A stretch of 64,000 nucleotides of DNA from Syntrophothermus lipocalidus DSM 12680 (GCF_000092405.1 NC_014220.1:744001-808000); one strand, 5' to 3'. Counted from the stretch's first letter, positions 17,100-26,687 are shown. Made by a program: numbers and translations. The notes: generated by a model from the sequence alone, not told the origin.

Positions 17100-19631
17100 T
17101 TGATCAAAGACCTGGCATCTTTGTTAAGAGAAAGGATAATCATTCTCGACGGGGCCATGGGGACTATGCTTCAAGAGAGAGGCCTGCGCCCAGGGGATTG
17201 CCCGGAGTTGTTTGGGCTGGAACACCCGGAAGTACTGGAAGAAATACATGGCCAATATATAGAAGCAGGTGCTGACATAATCCAGACTAATACATTCGGA
17301 GCTAACCGTTTCAAGCTGACTGAATACGGCTTACAAGACCGCGTGGCCGAAATAAACAAGGCTGCGGTTAAGGCTGCCAAGAAAGTGGCAGGCAGCGGGG
17401 CCTTGGTGGCTATCGATATCGGCCCTACCGGTCGCCTGCTGCAACCTGCTGGGGATGCTACGTTTGACCAGCTTTACGAGGCTTTTCGCGAGCAGGTGGT
17501 AGCTGGGGCCGAAGCCGGGGCTGACCTGGTTTCGATTGAAACCATGACTGATATAGGTGAACTCCGGGCCGCCGTGATTGCGGCCCGTGAGAATACTGAC
17601 CTGCCGATATTGGCCCATTTGACGTTCGAGCCCAACGGGCGGACCATGATGGGAACTTCTCCGGCTGGGGCTGCACTGGTGCTGGAAGCTTTGGGAGTAA
17701 CGGCTATCGGCGCTAATTGCTCGGGGGGGGCCAAAGAATTGCTCCCGGTTATCGAAGAGATGGCTCGGGTTACCGGAATTTTTCTGTCAGTGGAGCCGAA
17801 TGCTGGTCTTCCTAAGCTAGAAAACGGGCGCACTATTTTCCCGGAGACTCCAGAGAGTATGGCTGTTTATGCCCTGAGCTTGCGGGAAGCTGGAGCTAAC
17901 TTGATCGGCGGGTGTTGCGGGACTACTCCTGCCCATATCAGGGCTATGGCTGAAATCTTGCGGGGCCTTCCCCCGGTAACCAGAAGGCCTAAACGGGTTC
18001 GTGCTCTGGCCTCGCGCAGCCGGTACGTAGTATTGTCTGAGGATAGTCCGCTTCATTTTATTGGGGAACGGATTAACCCTACTGCTCGCAAGAAACTGGG
18101 TCAGGACATTGCCCAGGGCAGCATGGCCATGGTGGCCGAAGAAGCCCGGAAGCAGGTGGAAGCCGGGGCGCCATTGATAGACGTAAATGTTGGGGTCCCA
18201 GGTATCGATGAACCGTCGGCTATGGAAAAGGCGGTAATTGCGGTGCAAAGCTCGGTGGACGTGCCGATATCAATAGATTCAGCCAATTCGGCGGCAGTAG
18301 AGGCTGCCTTAAAGGCCTTTGTGGGCCGTCCTCTAATCAATTCAACTACGGGCGAACAAAAGGTTTTGGAGCGTATATTGCCTTTGGCTAAAAAGTACGG
18401 GGCAGCGGTACTGGGATTATGTTTGGACGAGAAGGGGATCCCGTCAACAGCCGGGGAGAGGTTCGAGATAGCGGTTCGCATATTAGAGCAGGCCCGGTTA
18501 TACGGTTTGCGCGAAGAGGATATTTATATCGATTGCCTGGTTAAGACCGCCGGGGCAGAACAAGCCCAGGTCATGGAAACCATCAAGTGCGTGCGGATGG
18601 TTCGTGAGAGACTAGGACTGGCTACGGTTTTGGGCATCAGTAATGTTTCCCATGGACTGCCGGCTAGAGAAATCCTTAACTCGACCTATTTGGCTATGGC
18701 GTTGGGTAGCGGTTTAGATCTCCCGATAATCAACCCGTTTGACCAGCGTATTCGGGAGGTCATTTTGGCGTCTGGGGTGCTCCTTAACCGGGATATTTCC
18801 GCCCGGAAGTTCGTAGGTGAGTTCAAAGATAGAACATCTTTGCCCTCAGAGGCTGCTCGACCTAGATCGTGGGTATGTGAGAAGTGCAACATTCCCTTGC
18901 TTGTAGCTGGCAAGCCTCCGGGAGGAGTTGACGATGCTAGCCGACTTCCTGTTGTAGCCGGGGATGAAAAGATTAAACAGGAAGAGGGTTCCAAGGGGGC
19001 CGATATAGCTGCTAGGATAGAGGAAGCGGTGGTTAAAGGGGAGGAACACCTAATAGTTGGACTGGTGAAAGAAGCTTTGGCAGCTGGAATCGCTGCTTTG
19101 GAGGTAGTCAACAAGTCTTTGATACCGGGAATAGAGAAAGTAGGTGAGCTTTACGAAAAGCAGGAGTACTTTTTACCTCAGCTAATGCTTTCGGCCGAAA
19201 CAATGAAGAAAGGTTTTGCGACAGTCAGGCCATTTTTGACACAACAGGCCCAGCAACAATTCGGTACAATTATCATGGCAACCGTCGAGGGAGACATCCA
19301 TGACATAGGTAAGAACATCGTGAGCCTGATGCTGGAGAATTACGGGTTCAAGGTGATAGACCTTGGCAAGAACGTTCCGGCCCAGCGCATCGTGGAGGAA
19401 GCAGTCAGGAGCCGGGCTGACATCGTTGGCCTGAGTGCCTTGATGACGACCACTATGCCTCGCATGGGAGAGGTTATCGAGAGATTGCGCGAGAAGGGAC
19501 TCGGCTGCAGGGTCATGGTTGGCGGAGCGGTACTGACTCAGGAGTATGCTGAGCGGATTGGGGCTGATGCCTATGCCCGTGATGCGCGCGAAGCAGTTAT
19601 AAAAGCCAGAAAACTTTGCAACCTGGACTAA
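17100..19631 (+). CDS. metH: Cobalamin-dependent methionine synthase, short form
   Basis: This 843-residue protein has a homocysteine-binding domain (about 1-300, DGAMGTML, zinc cysteines in GANCSGG and GGCCGTTP), a pterin-binding domain (about 315-570, FIGERINPTARKK) and a B12-binding module (about 625-840, EGDIHDIGKNIV with the DxHxxG cobalt-ligand motif). The C-terminal SAM-dependent reactivation domain is absent, as in many anaerobes, so reactivation must be provided otherwise. The linker near residue 595-640 contains WVCEKC and a low-complexity stretch, unusual for the family. The start TTG 17100 follows AAAGGAG. ATG 17073 would lie directly after the riboswitch terminator T-run. It methylates homocysteine to methionine using methyl-tetrahydrofolate. 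Confidence 0.95.
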   Translation: MIKDLASLLRERIIILDGAMGTMLQERGLRPGDCPELFGLEHPEVLEEIHGQYIEAGADIIQTNTFGANRFKLTEYGLQDRVAEINKAAVKAAKKVAGSGALVAIDIGPTGRLLQPAGDATFDQLYEAFREQVVAGAEAGADLVSIETMTDIGELRAAVIAARENTDLPILAHLTFEPNGRTMMGTSPAGAALVLEALGVTAIGANCSGGAKELLPVIEEMARVTGIFLSVEPNAGLPKLENGRTIFPETPESMAVYALSLREAGANLIGGCCGTTPAHIRAMAEILRGLPPVTRRPKRVRALASRSRYVVLSEDSPLHFIGERINPTARKKLGQDIAQGSMAMVAEEARKQVEAGAPLIDVNVGVPGIDEPSAMEKAVIAVQSSVDVPISIDSANSAAVEAALKAFVGRPLINSTTGEQKVLERILPLAKKYGAAVLGLCLDEKGIPSTAGERFEIAVRILEQARLYGLREEDIYIDCLVKTAGAEQAQVMETIKCVRMVRERLGLATVLGISNVSHGLPAREILNSTYLAMALGSGLDLPIINPFDQRIREVILASGVLLNRDISARKFVGEFKDRTSLPSEAARPRSWVCEKCNIPLLVAGKPPGGVDDASRLPVVAGDEKIKQEEGSKGADIAARIEEAVVKGEEHLIVGLVKEALAAGIAALEVVNKSLIPGIEKVGELYEKQEYFLPQLMLSAETMKKGFATVRPFLTQQAQQQFGTIIMATVEGDIHDIGKNIVSLMLENYGFKVIDLGKNVPAQRIVEEAVRSRADIVGLSALMTTTMPRMGEVIERLREKGLGCRVMVGGAVLTQEYAERIGADAYARDAREAVIKARKLCNLD

Positions 19632-19644
19632 AGGGGAGGATTGT

Positions 19645-20868
19645 ATGGCGGTGAAAAAGACTTACGAAGAAATCAATGAGAAGATTCGCCGGGGAAAAGC
19701 GGTGGTAGTAACGGCGGAAGAGATGATCGGTATAGTTGAAGAGAAAGGATACACCAAGGCCGCGGAAGAAGTGGATGTAGTTACTACCGGGACGTTTGGT
19801 CCTATGTGTTCGTCGGGGGCTTTTCTTAACTTCGGTCATTCGAATCCCCGCATAAGGATGAAACGGGTTTGGCTTAACGGGGTAGAAGCATATTCTGGGA
19901 TTGCTGCGGTTGACGCTTACATCGGTGCAACCCAGCTTCCAGAAAACGATCCGGAAAACAAAGTATACCCGGGCAAATTCGTGTACGGGGGAGGTCACGT
20001 CATTCACGACCTCGTGGCTAGGAAAATGATAAGACTAGAAGCCGTAAGTTATGGAACCGACTGTTATCCGCGCAAGAAAATTGAAACGATGATAACCCTA
20101 GATGATCTAAACGAAGCGTATCTGTATAATCCGAGAAACGCTTACCAGAATTACAACTGTGCGGTAAACTTAGGTAATCGCACTATTTATACTTATATGG
20201 GTATACTCAAGCCCAATCTGGGAAATGCAAGTTACTCTAGTGCCGGGCAATTAAGCCCCCTGTTGAACGATCCCTATTACCGAACCATAGGCATCGGAAC
20301 CCGGATTTTCCTAGGGGGAGGGATAGGCTATGTGGCTTGGTACGGAACCCAACACCATCCCAATGTTCCCAGAGCTGAAAACGGCGTTCCTTTAGGAGGA
20401 GCAGGTACTTTGGCCGTGATCGGCGATCTTAAACAGATGAGCCCGGAGTGGCTGGTTGGAGCCAGTTTCATAGGGTACGGAGCCAGCATGTACGTAGGTC
20501 TAGGTATACCTATCCCCATTTTAGACGAAGAAATGGTTCGGTACACGGCAGTGAAGGATGAGGAGATTTTGTGTCCCGTGGTGGATTACAGCGAAGGTTA
20601 CCCCTACTGCAAGCCCATTGATCTCGGCTATGTAAACTATAGGGATCTGAAGAGCGGGAAGGTTACCATTAGGGGTAAAGAGGTTCCAACCACTCCTATG
20701 TCCAGCTATCCCAGAGCGCGGAAGATCGCTGAAATACTCAAAGAATGGATAAAGAGCGGAAGGTTCGAACTGACACAACCTGTCGCACCGTTACCTTCGG
20801 CCGATGCAGACATCGTTTTTCATTCACTGCCTGAGCGCAATGTAAACGGGTACAATGGGTTAAGATAA
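19645..20868 (+). CDS. Homocysteine biosynthesis protein (COG1900/DUF39)
   Basis: This 407-residue protein of the DUF39 family has conserved stretches VVTTGTFGPMCSSGAFLNFGHSNP, AYIGATQ, YGGGHVIHDLVA and the cysteine in YGTDCYPRKKIETMITLDDLNEA. In Methanosarcina the homologue MA1821, with a NIL/ferredoxin partner, is needed to make homocysteine from aspartate semialdehyde and sulfide. It sits 13 bp after metH in the SAM-riboswitch operon, which fits making the substrate of MetH. ATG 19645 follows GGGGAGG. No transmembrane segment is seen. Confidence 0.9.
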   Translation: MAVKKTYEEINEKIRRGKAVVVTAEEMIGIVEEKGYTKAAEEVDVVTTGTFGPMCSSGAFLNFGHSNPRIRMKRVWLNGVEAYSGIAAVDAYIGATQLPENDPENKVYPGKFVYGGGHVIHDLVARKMIRLEAVSYGTDCYPRKKIETMITLDDLNEAYLYNPRNAYQNYNCAVNLGNRTIYTYMGILKPNLGNASYSSAGQLSPLLNDPYYRTIGIGTRIFLGGGIGYVAWYGTQHHPNVPRAENGVPLGGAGTLAVIGDLKQMSPEWLVGASFIGYGASMYVGLGIPIPILDEEMVRYTAVKDEEILCPVVDYSEGYPYCKPIDLGYVNYRDLKSGKVTIRGKEVPTTPMSSYPRARKIAEILKEWIKSGRFELTQPVAPLPSADADIVFHSLPERNVNGYNGLR

Positions 20869-20882
20869 AAGGGGGAAGAAAA

Positions 20883-21302
20883 GTGATAAAGAACAGGGTG
20901 GTTTGCTTTTTCTCCGCCTCTCAATCGGAACAACCGATCATTTATAGATTAGTCAAGGATTATGACCTCGTGATAAACATCTTAAAAGCGGATATCAATC
21001 CACAGAAAGAAGGATACCTAGTAGTCGAACTCGTCGGAACCAGAGAACAGTTTGAGCAAGGAGTTAATTATCTGAAGGACTTGGGGGTTAGGGTGGAGCC
21101 TCTAAGCCAAACCGTGGTTTGGCATGAAGAAATCTGCATCCAGTGTGGTGCTTGTGCTTCCTTCTGTCCAACCGGGGCTCTAGAGATTACCGACCGTGAA
21201 AAAATGGAGGTATCTTTCGACAACAGCCGCTGCGTGGTATGCGGTATGTGCTTAGATTGTTGCCCGACCCGGGCAGTGAAGCTGCACTTTGAAGTAGCAT
21301 AG
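20883..21302 (+). CDS. NIL-domain ferredoxin, homocysteine synthesis partner
   Basis: This 139-residue protein has an N-terminal NIL domain (about 5-78) and two 4Fe-4S cluster motifs: CIQCGACASFCPTGAL and CVVCGMCLDCCPTRAV. It matches the arrangement of Methanosarcina MA1822, which works with the DUF39 protein in homocysteine synthesis, probably delivering electrons or handling sulfur. The start GTG 20883 follows AAAGGGGGAAG, 14 bp after the DUF39 stop. Confidence 0.9.
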   Translation: MIKNRVVCFFSASQSEQPIIYRLVKDYDLVINILKADINPQKEGYLVVELVGTREQFEQGVNYLKDLGVRVEPLSQTVVWHEEICIQCGACASFCPTGALEITDREKMEVSFDNSRCVVCGMCLDCCPTRAVKLHFEVA

Positions 21303-21392
21303 TCCTCTGGGTGACTGGTAGTTCAAAAATTGACACATCAGATATAATTAAAGCAACAAGGAAAGCAACAAGTCTAGGCAGGAGCGGGGGCA

Positions 21393-22163
21393 GTGGTACA
21401 AAACGATTACAGCCGGCGAAAGTACCGGATTTTTTACCAGGCCTCGGATCTCATTTACTTCCAAGTAAAGCTGAAGGAGACCGATCTAGCAATAGGAGTA
21501 GATAGAGAAAGCTTTAATGATGGACTGGTAGAGCTCGCAGAAAGGACAGTTATTAAACTTCGAGGAGATCTGGAAAGCTATATTATCTTGTCACCAGAAT
21601 TTAGGACGTCTTTTGCTCCGGTTCCGGCTTTGCCGGGAGCGCCTCCCGTAGCTATGAGTATGATAAGGGCTGCCGCTGTAGCTGGGGTTGGGCCTATGGC
21701 AGCCGTAGCAGGTGCTATTGCAGAAGCGGTAGGAAAAGAGCTGGAATCCAGGGTGCGGGAGGTTGTGGTCGAAAACGGTGGAGACATCTATTTGAGTGGC
21801 AAACACGACAGGATCATCGGGATTTTTGCCGGCGAGTCGCCTTTCAGCAACCGTATAGGTTTGAAGGTAGGGGGCGCAGAGATGCCGGTTGGTGTGTGTA
21901 CCTCCTCCGCGACAGTGGGCCCATCGGTGAGCCTAGGGCGGGCTGACGCGGCGGTAATTAAAGCCAAAAGTGCGGCTTTAGCAGACGCGGTCGCTACCGG
22001 AGCCGGAAACCTAGTGCAGGGCGAGAGTGATTTGGTCAAGGCCCTGGAGTATGCTAAAGGGATTGACGGAGTACTGGGGGTAATTGTTATAAAGAAAGAT
22101 AAGTTAGCTGCATGGGGAGAAATGGAGATAATTCCTCTGTCAAAGCAAGCTAACCGGAGATGA
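21393..22163 (+). CDS. UPF0280/COG2122 protein, ApbE-related
   Basis: This 256-residue protein has the UPF0280 layout (YRIFYQASDLIYFQVKLKETDL, PEFRTSFAPVP, GPMAAVAGAIAEAVG, VVENGGDIYL, GPSVSLGRADAAVI), a family distantly related to the ApbE flavin transferase. In Methanosarcina acetivorans the homologue MA1715 improves homocysteine synthesis at low sulfide. Its position behind DUF39 and NIL-ferredoxin genes supports the same role here. GTG 21393 follows AGGAG with 8-base spacing. The 90-bp gap before it holds no terminator that I can see. Confidence 0.85.
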   Translation: MVQNDYSRRKYRIFYQASDLIYFQVKLKETDLAIGVDRESFNDGLVELAERTVIKLRGDLESYIILSPEFRTSFAPVPALPGAPPVAMSMIRAAAVAGVGPMAAVAGAIAEAVGKELESRVREVVVENGGDIYLSGKHDRIIGIFAGESPFSNRIGLKVGGAEMPVGVCTSSATVGPSVSLGRADAAVIKAKSAALADAVATGAGNLVQGESDLVKALEYAKGIDGVLGVIVIKKDKLAAWGEMEIIPLSKQANRR

Positions 22164-22182
22164 GGGAGAAGGAGGAGTTATT

Positions 22183-22917
22183 CTGGACAGTGAAATGGTG
22201 GTTGACCTACTGACGGAATGGCTTAAAACCAGAGTCCAAGAAGCAGGTGCCCAAGGGGTCGTATTCGGCCTTAGCGGGGGAATCGATTCGGCAGTAGTAG
22301 GAGCTCTATCCCGCCGTGCTTTCGGGGACGATGTACTCGGAATAATCATGCCTTGTCAAAGCAGTGTTCAGGACATGTTGGACGCGAAGCTGGTAGCGGA
22401 CGAGTTGTCTATTCCCTGCATCATGGTGGAACTGGACGATGCTTACCAGTTACTGCTCGGGCAGTATGAGGCTTTTGTTAAGATAGGGAATGAGGAGAAG
22501 GCCCGTCAGGTTAAGGGTAACATTAAACCGCGTTTACGCATGATAACTCTCTATTATTTTGCCCAGGCTTTGGGATATTTGGTGGTAGGCACGAGTAACC
22601 GTGATGAGCTGGAAGTCGGGTACTTTACCAAGTATGGTGATGGGGGAGTAGACCTTATGCCCATCGGGGCTTTAGTTAAATCACAGGTGAGAGAACTGGC
22701 CAAGTTCTTGGGGGTTCCGGAATGTATCATTAATAAGGTTCCTTCGGCTGGCTTGTACGAGAATCAAACGGACGAAGCGGAGATGGGCATCCGCTATGAG
22801 GATTTGGACCGTTACCTTTTAACTGGTGAAGGTACGGATGAAATTGTACGGAAGATCAGGACCATGCAGAAGCTGTCCGAGCATAAGCGGAGATTGCCCC
22901 CGATTCCCGAACTGTAA
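22183..22917 (+). CDS. nadE: NH3-dependent NAD+ synthetase, probable CTG start
   Basis: This 244-residue protein amidates nicotinate adenine dinucleotide to NAD. It has the PP-loop GLSGGIDSAVV, the motif GTSNRDELEVGYFTKYGDGGVDLMPIGALVK and the C-terminal GLYENQTDEAEMGIRYEDLD. There is no glutaminase domain, so ammonia is the nitrogen donor. The first in-frame ATG (22195) is 19 bases from the only Shine-Dalgarno, AAGGAGGAG (22169-22177). CTG 22183 is 7 bases from GGAGG and gives LDSEMVVDLLTEWL, the usual family N-terminus M-D-x, so a CTG start is proposed. Confidence 0.92.
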   Translation: MDSEMVVDLLTEWLKTRVQEAGAQGVVFGLSGGIDSAVVGALSRRAFGDDVLGIIMPCQSSVQDMLDAKLVADELSIPCIMVELDDAYQLLLGQYEAFVKIGNEEKARQVKGNIKPRLRMITLYYFAQALGYLVVGTSNRDELEVGYFTKYGDGGVDLMPIGALVKSQVRELAKFLGVPECIINKVPSAGLYENQTDEAEMGIRYEDLDRYLLTGEGTDEIVRKIRTMQKLSEHKRRLPPIPEL

Positions 22918-22957
22918 TCGGGGTTACAAACACAGTGCTAAGGGGAGGCTCTAGGGC

Positions 22958-23719
22958 ATGTCAGGTCATTCTAAATGGGCGAACATTAAACACAAGAAGG
23001 CACGTTCGGATGAAAAAAAGGGAAAAGTGTTTACTAAGATAGCCAAGGAGATTATCATAGCTGCTCGAGACGGAGGAGGGGATCCTGATAATAACCCTCG
23101 TCTTAAAGCATTGATTCAGAAAGCTAAGGGCGTTAACATGCCGAATGAAAACATACTCCGTGCCATCAAACGGGGAACAGGTGAAATAGAAGGCGGCAAT
23201 ATCGAAGAGGTGACTTATGAAGGATACGGACCGGGCGGAGTCGCTTTGATGCTGTCTATCGTGACTGACAACCGAAACCGGACAGCTGCCGACATCAGAC
23301 ACCTGTTTTCCAAACATGGGGGCAACCTGGGGGAAGCCGGGTGTGTTAGCTGGATGTTCAGGAAAAAAGGGCTTCTAACCTTGAATTCAGAGGACATAGG
23401 AATGGATGCAGATGAGTTTATGCTGATTGCCATTGAAGCAGGGGCCGAAGACGTGAGGGAAGACTCAGGAGTGCTAGAGGTTATTACTTCGCCTGAAGAT
23501 TTTAGCACGGTGAAGGAGCAGTTGGAGAATTACGGAATAAGATTTGACAGCGCGCAAGTGGCTATGGTTCCGGAAACCATAGTGGATGTTAATGATTTGG
23601 AGACAGCGAAAAAGGTGCTGAAGCTGGTGGATATCCTTGAAGACCACGACGACGTACAGGAGGTCTATGCCAACTTTTCAATTCCCGACGATATTATGGA
23701 GAAAGTACAGCTCCAGTAG
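22958..23719 (+). CDS. yebC: YebC/PmpR-family protein
   Basis: This 253-residue protein opens with the family signature MSGHSKWANIKHKKARSDEKKGKVFTKIAKEI and contains YEGYGPGGVALMLSIVTDNRNRTAADIRH. YebC-type proteins act as DNA-binding regulators and, more recently, as factors that relieve ribosome stalling. It commonly precedes ruvCAB, as here. ATG 22958 follows AGGGGAGG. Confidence 0.95.
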   Translation: MSGHSKWANIKHKKARSDEKKGKVFTKIAKEIIIAARDGGGDPDNNPRLKALIQKAKGVNMPNENILRAIKRGTGEIEGGNIEEVTYEGYGPGGVALMLSIVTDNRNRTAADIRHLFSKHGGNLGEAGCVSWMFRKKGLLTLNSEDIGMDADEFMLIAIEAGAEDVREDSGVLEVITSPEDFSTVKEQLENYGIRFDSAQVAMVPETIVDVNDLETAKKVLKLVDILEDHDDVQEVYANFSIPDDIMEKVQLQ

Positions 23720-23781
23720 AGGGAGCGTTAGCTGGCCAAGGGACAACGGGTCTTCGTGACAGTGGAAATGCAGCATCTAGG

Positions 23782-23815
23782 AAATGGCGGGGGATAACTC
23801 CTGCCATTTGTTTTT
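23782..23815 (+). terminator. Terminator after yebC
   Basis: AAATGGC and GCCATTT close a hairpin, followed by TTTTT. Confidence 0.85.
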
Positions 23816-23869
23816 GTCTGAATACTTTATCCTCAATTGGGAAGAATAGACATTGATGGAGGTGAGAGT

Positions 23870-24436
23870 ATGATCAGGCCTTACCGGGGTGCAGTTCTTG
23901 CAGGAACCTTGCTGTTAAGTTTTGCACTGGGCTACGGGCTTGCCCACAACTGGCCCCGTTTCAAGAATTTCGATTTCAAGCCCGCCGCAATAGACAGCAA
24001 AAAAGAATTCATGGTTCAGGATAAAACCCCGGTGATATTGGAACAGGTCTATACCCGCTGCGGTCATGTGACTACCAGTGAGTTCAAAGGGAAGAAATAT
24101 CTGATTGGGAAATCGCTGAGCGGGGTTAGGGAATTATATCCGGTGCGAGATGGGTATCTCGTGTGGTTCGAGGACAATGGGTCGCTCGTGATTTACCAGA
24201 GGATTGACGATTGGTGTCCTAAGGATAAGAATCTCTGCCACTTGGGCGCATATAAGGGATACCTGGCTGTTTATAAGGGACCTTCAGGGAATAACCAGGA
24301 GGTGGCGCGCGTGACCAAGATACGGGTCGAAGACTTGCCAGAAAAAATTCAAGAAGATGTATTGAACGGGAAGATGGAGTTCAATAACGAAACTGCTTTA
24401 AATGACGTTTTGGAAAGCCTAGATGAGTATGAGTAA
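23870..24436 (+). CDS. BofC-like secreted protein
   Basis: This 188-residue protein has one N-terminal membrane or signal segment (GAVLAGTLLLSFALGYGLAHN, residues 6-26), followed by an extracytoplasmic part resembling the C-terminal domain of BofC: VRELYPVRDGYLVWFEDNGSLVIYQRIDDWCP, and then YKGYLAVYKGP. In Bacillus, BofC tunes the forespore signal that activates sigma-K. The role here is inferred from similarity and from the Firmicute context. ATG 23870 follows GGAGGTGAG, and an earlier TTG start lacks such a site. Confidence 0.7.
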   Translation: MIRPYRGAVLAGTLLLSFALGYGLAHNWPRFKNFDFKPAAIDSKKEFMVQDKTPVILEQVYTRCGHVTTSEFKGKKYLIGKSLSGVRELYPVRDGYLVWFEDNGSLVIYQRIDDWCPKDKNLCHLGAYKGYLAVYKGPSGNNQEVARVTKIRVEDLPEKIQEDVLNGKMEFNNETALNDVLESLDEYE

Positions 24437-24446
24437 TCACCGATAA

Positions 24447-24467
24447 CCCGGCAAGCCGGGCTTTTTT
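24447..24467 (+). terminator. Terminator after bofC-like gene
   Basis: CCCGGC/GCCGGG with a two-base loop is followed by C and six T. Confidence 0.85.
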
Positions 24468-24520
24468 GTCCCCCCAGTACCAGTTGTATGGTAAGATAAT
24501 TATTGAAATGGGGAGGGAAG

Positions 24521-25018
24521 ATGATAGTATTAGGTATTGATCCGGGAACGGCGACGACTGGATACGGCGTGCTTGAAGACATAGGTGGGAAAGCCCGCTT
24601 GATCGACTACGGTGTAGTCCGAACCTCATCGGGTACGAACCAAGCCATTCGGTTACTAGAGATACATAACCGAATTGAACAGGTTATCCAATGTTATTCG
24701 CCTTCGGTTTTGGCGGTAGAAGAACTGTTTTTCAGCCGCAACGCCAAGACCGCAATCACCGTAGGTCAAGCCCGGGGGGTAGTTTTGATGACTGCTGCCG
24801 AGAGAGGGCTTGTTATTTACGAGTACACGCCCTTAGAGGTTAAGCAGGCGGTCGTTGGGTTTGGAAACGCAGACAAGCGACAGGTTCAAGCGATGGTTAA
24901 AGCCATACTGCAAATGAAAGAAATACCAAAACCTGACGACGCAGCCGATGCCTTAGCGGTAGCGATATGTCATATCCACGCTGCCCGGCTGGCGAAAGTG
25001 AGGGGAACCCAGTTGTGA
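24521..25018 (+). CDS. ruvC: Holliday junction resolvase RuvC
   Basis: This 165-residue endonuclease has the catalytic acidic residues in GIDPGTATTGYG (D near residue 7), AVEELFFSRN and the C-terminal PDDAADALAVAICH. It cuts four-way junctions after RuvAB branch migration. ATG 24521 follows GGGGAGGG, and the first possible in-frame start (24503) is inside the spacer. It overlaps ruvA in GTGA. Confidence 0.96.
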   Translation: MIVLGIDPGTATTGYGVLEDIGGKARLIDYGVVRTSSGTNQAIRLLEIHNRIEQVIQCYSPSVLAVEELFFSRNAKTAITVGQARGVVLMTAAERGLVIYEYTPLEVKQAVVGFGNADKRQVQAMVKAILQMKEIPKPDDAADALAVAICHIHAARLAKVRGTQL

Positions 25019-25620
25019 TTGCTTTTTTAAGGGGAATCTTGGTAGACACAGGCACTGACTGCGTGTACTTGGACGTGAACGGAGTAGGGTTCGAAGTGAC
25101 GGTACCACCGCGTGTCCTCAACCGTGTGACTTGCATAGGGCAGGAAGTCTTTCTGTACACTTATCTGCAGACCCTGGAAAACGAGTTTAGAATTTACGGA
25201 TTTTTGGACGAAGATGAGCGCCAGCTGTTCCGGACGTTATTGAGCATTCCTGGTTTGGGAGCGAAGACTTGTTTGGGGATCGTATCCTCTATGACTACGG
25301 AAGAGCTATACCGCGCGGTGTTGGCTCAGGACGAAAAGAGCCTGACGAGTGTACCGGGGATTGGGCGTAAAACGGCACAAAGGCTGATTTTTGAGCTGCA
25401 AAACAAGTGGCCCAAAACTGATTTAATAGCTACGACGGCGAGCGAGAATCTACGCTCGAGCTGGACCGATACCATCAGCGCATTGGAAACCCTAGGTTTT
25501 AAGAGCAGCGAGCTAATTCCAATCTTATCTCAATTACAGGCCAAAAACGAGCTAGGAGAGGCGGTAGAAGAAAACGTGAGGAAAGTTCTTAGGCTGAAAG
25601 GAGCAAGCGCAAAGTCCTGA
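25015..25620 (+). CDS. ruvA: Holliday junction helicase subunit RuvA
   Basis: This 201-residue protein has the N-terminal OB-fold ([25 protein letters not shown]), two helix-hairpin-helix motifs ([32 protein letters not shown]) and the C-terminal RuvB-contacting domain ([11 protein letters not shown]). GTG 25015 overlaps the ruvC stop, so it is translationally coupled. It tetramerises on Holliday junctions and loads RuvB. Confidence 0.96.
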   Translation: MIAFLRGILVDTGTDCVYLDVNGVGFEVTVPPRVLNRVTCIGQEVFLYTYLQTLENEFRIYGFLDEDERQLFRTLLSIPGLGAKTCLGIVSSMTTEELYRAVLAQDEKSLTSVPGIGRKTAQRLIFELQNKWPKTDLIATTASENLRSSWTDTISALETLGFKSSELIPILSQLQAKNELGEAVEENVRKVLRLKGASAKS

Positions 25621-25646
25621 TTTATGATTGGACGGGGAGGACGGAG

Positions 25647-26687
25647 ATGAAGAGATTGGTGTCACCTGGGAGGGTAGAAGAAGACTTCATCGAGACGAAT
25701 ATCGAGATTTCATTGCGGCCGTCAAGACTTGCAGAATATATAGGGCAGGAGAAGGCGAAAGAAAATATCGCCGTTTTCATCGATTCGGCTCTACAAAGGA
25801 AGGAACCTTTAGACCATGTTTTGCTTTCAGGTCCTCCCGGGCTGGGAAAGACCACCTTAGCCAGTGTTATTGCCAACGAGATGGGGAAACCGATTAGAAA
25901 GACTTCAGGACCGGCTCTCGAGCGCCCGGGCGATTTGGCTGCTATCCTAACTAACCTGGAACCGGGGGAAGTGCTCTTCATCGACGAAATTCATCGGTTA
26001 AACCGAGTGGTAGAAGAAATACTCTACCCTGCCATGGAGGACTTTGCCATCGATATCGTAATCGGTAAGGGACCGAGTGCTCGAACTCTAAGGTTGGATC
26101 TGCCACCTTTTACGTTAATAGGGGCGACGACTCGTCCTGGACTTTTGAGTTCACCCCTGCGGGACCGTTTCGGTATTCTTTGCCGTTTGGATTTTTACGA
26201 GGAAGATGAATTAATTCTGATCATAACGAGATCGGCTGCTTTGCTGGGTATCAGTATCGATGAGGGCGGAGCTAGGGAAATAGCCCGTCGGGCTAGAGGG
26301 ACTCCTCGAATAGCTAACCGCCTTTTAAAAAGGGTCAGAGACTTCGCTGTGGTTCAGTCAGGGGGAACGATTGACGCAGAAATCGCGGCCATGGCTTTAT
26401 CCAAATTGGAAATCGATGAACGAGGACTGGACCGAATCGACCGGACAATACTGGATATTATCATTTCAAAATTTAATGGAGGACCGGTGGGGTTAGATAC
26501 ATTAGCCGCCGCCGTTTCCGAAGAACCCGATACCTTACTCGACGTTTACGAGCCATATTTGCTGAAGATCGGCTTTATCCAAAGATCGCCCCGAGGGAGA
26601 ATGGTAACTCCCAGCGGGTACCGCCACCTGGGTTACAAGTGCTCCGAGGATCACGGGGGCCGACTTTTTGCGATCAATGAGGAGTGA
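25647..26687 (+). CDS. ruvB: Holliday junction helicase subunit RuvB
   Basis: This 346-residue AAA+ motor has Walker [12 protein letters not shown], Walker [11 protein letters not shown], sensor 1 [18 protein letters not shown] and the C-terminal winged helix ([40 protein letters not shown]). It drives branch migration with RuvA. ATG 25647 follows GGGGAGGACGG. It overlaps queH by 4 bp. Confidence 0.97.
   Translation: MKRLVSPGRVEEDFIETNIEISLRPSRLAEYIGQEKAKENIAVFIDSALQRKEPLDHVLLSGPPGLGKTTLASVIANEMGKPIRKTSGPALERPGDLAAILTNLEPGEVLFIDEIHRLNRVVEEILYPAMEDFAIDIVIGKGPSARTLRLDLPPFTLIGATTRPGLLSSPLRDRFGILCRLDFYEEDELILIITRSAALLGISIDEGGAREIARRARGTPRIANRLLKRVRDFAVVQSGGTIDAEIAAMALSKLEIDERGLDRIDRTILDIIISKFNGGPVGLDTLAAAVSEEPDTLLDVYEPYLLKIGFIQRSPRGRMVTPSGYRHLGYKCSEDHGGRLFAINEE

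Noticed and set aside
21330-21347. TTGACA and TATAAT upstream of the COG2122 gene as a promoter
   Set aside because: The spacing is only 7 bp instead of about 17.
23750-23798. Possible 22-codon ORF after yebC
   Set aside because: It needs a CTG start, has no convincing ribosome site and runs into the terminator hairpin.
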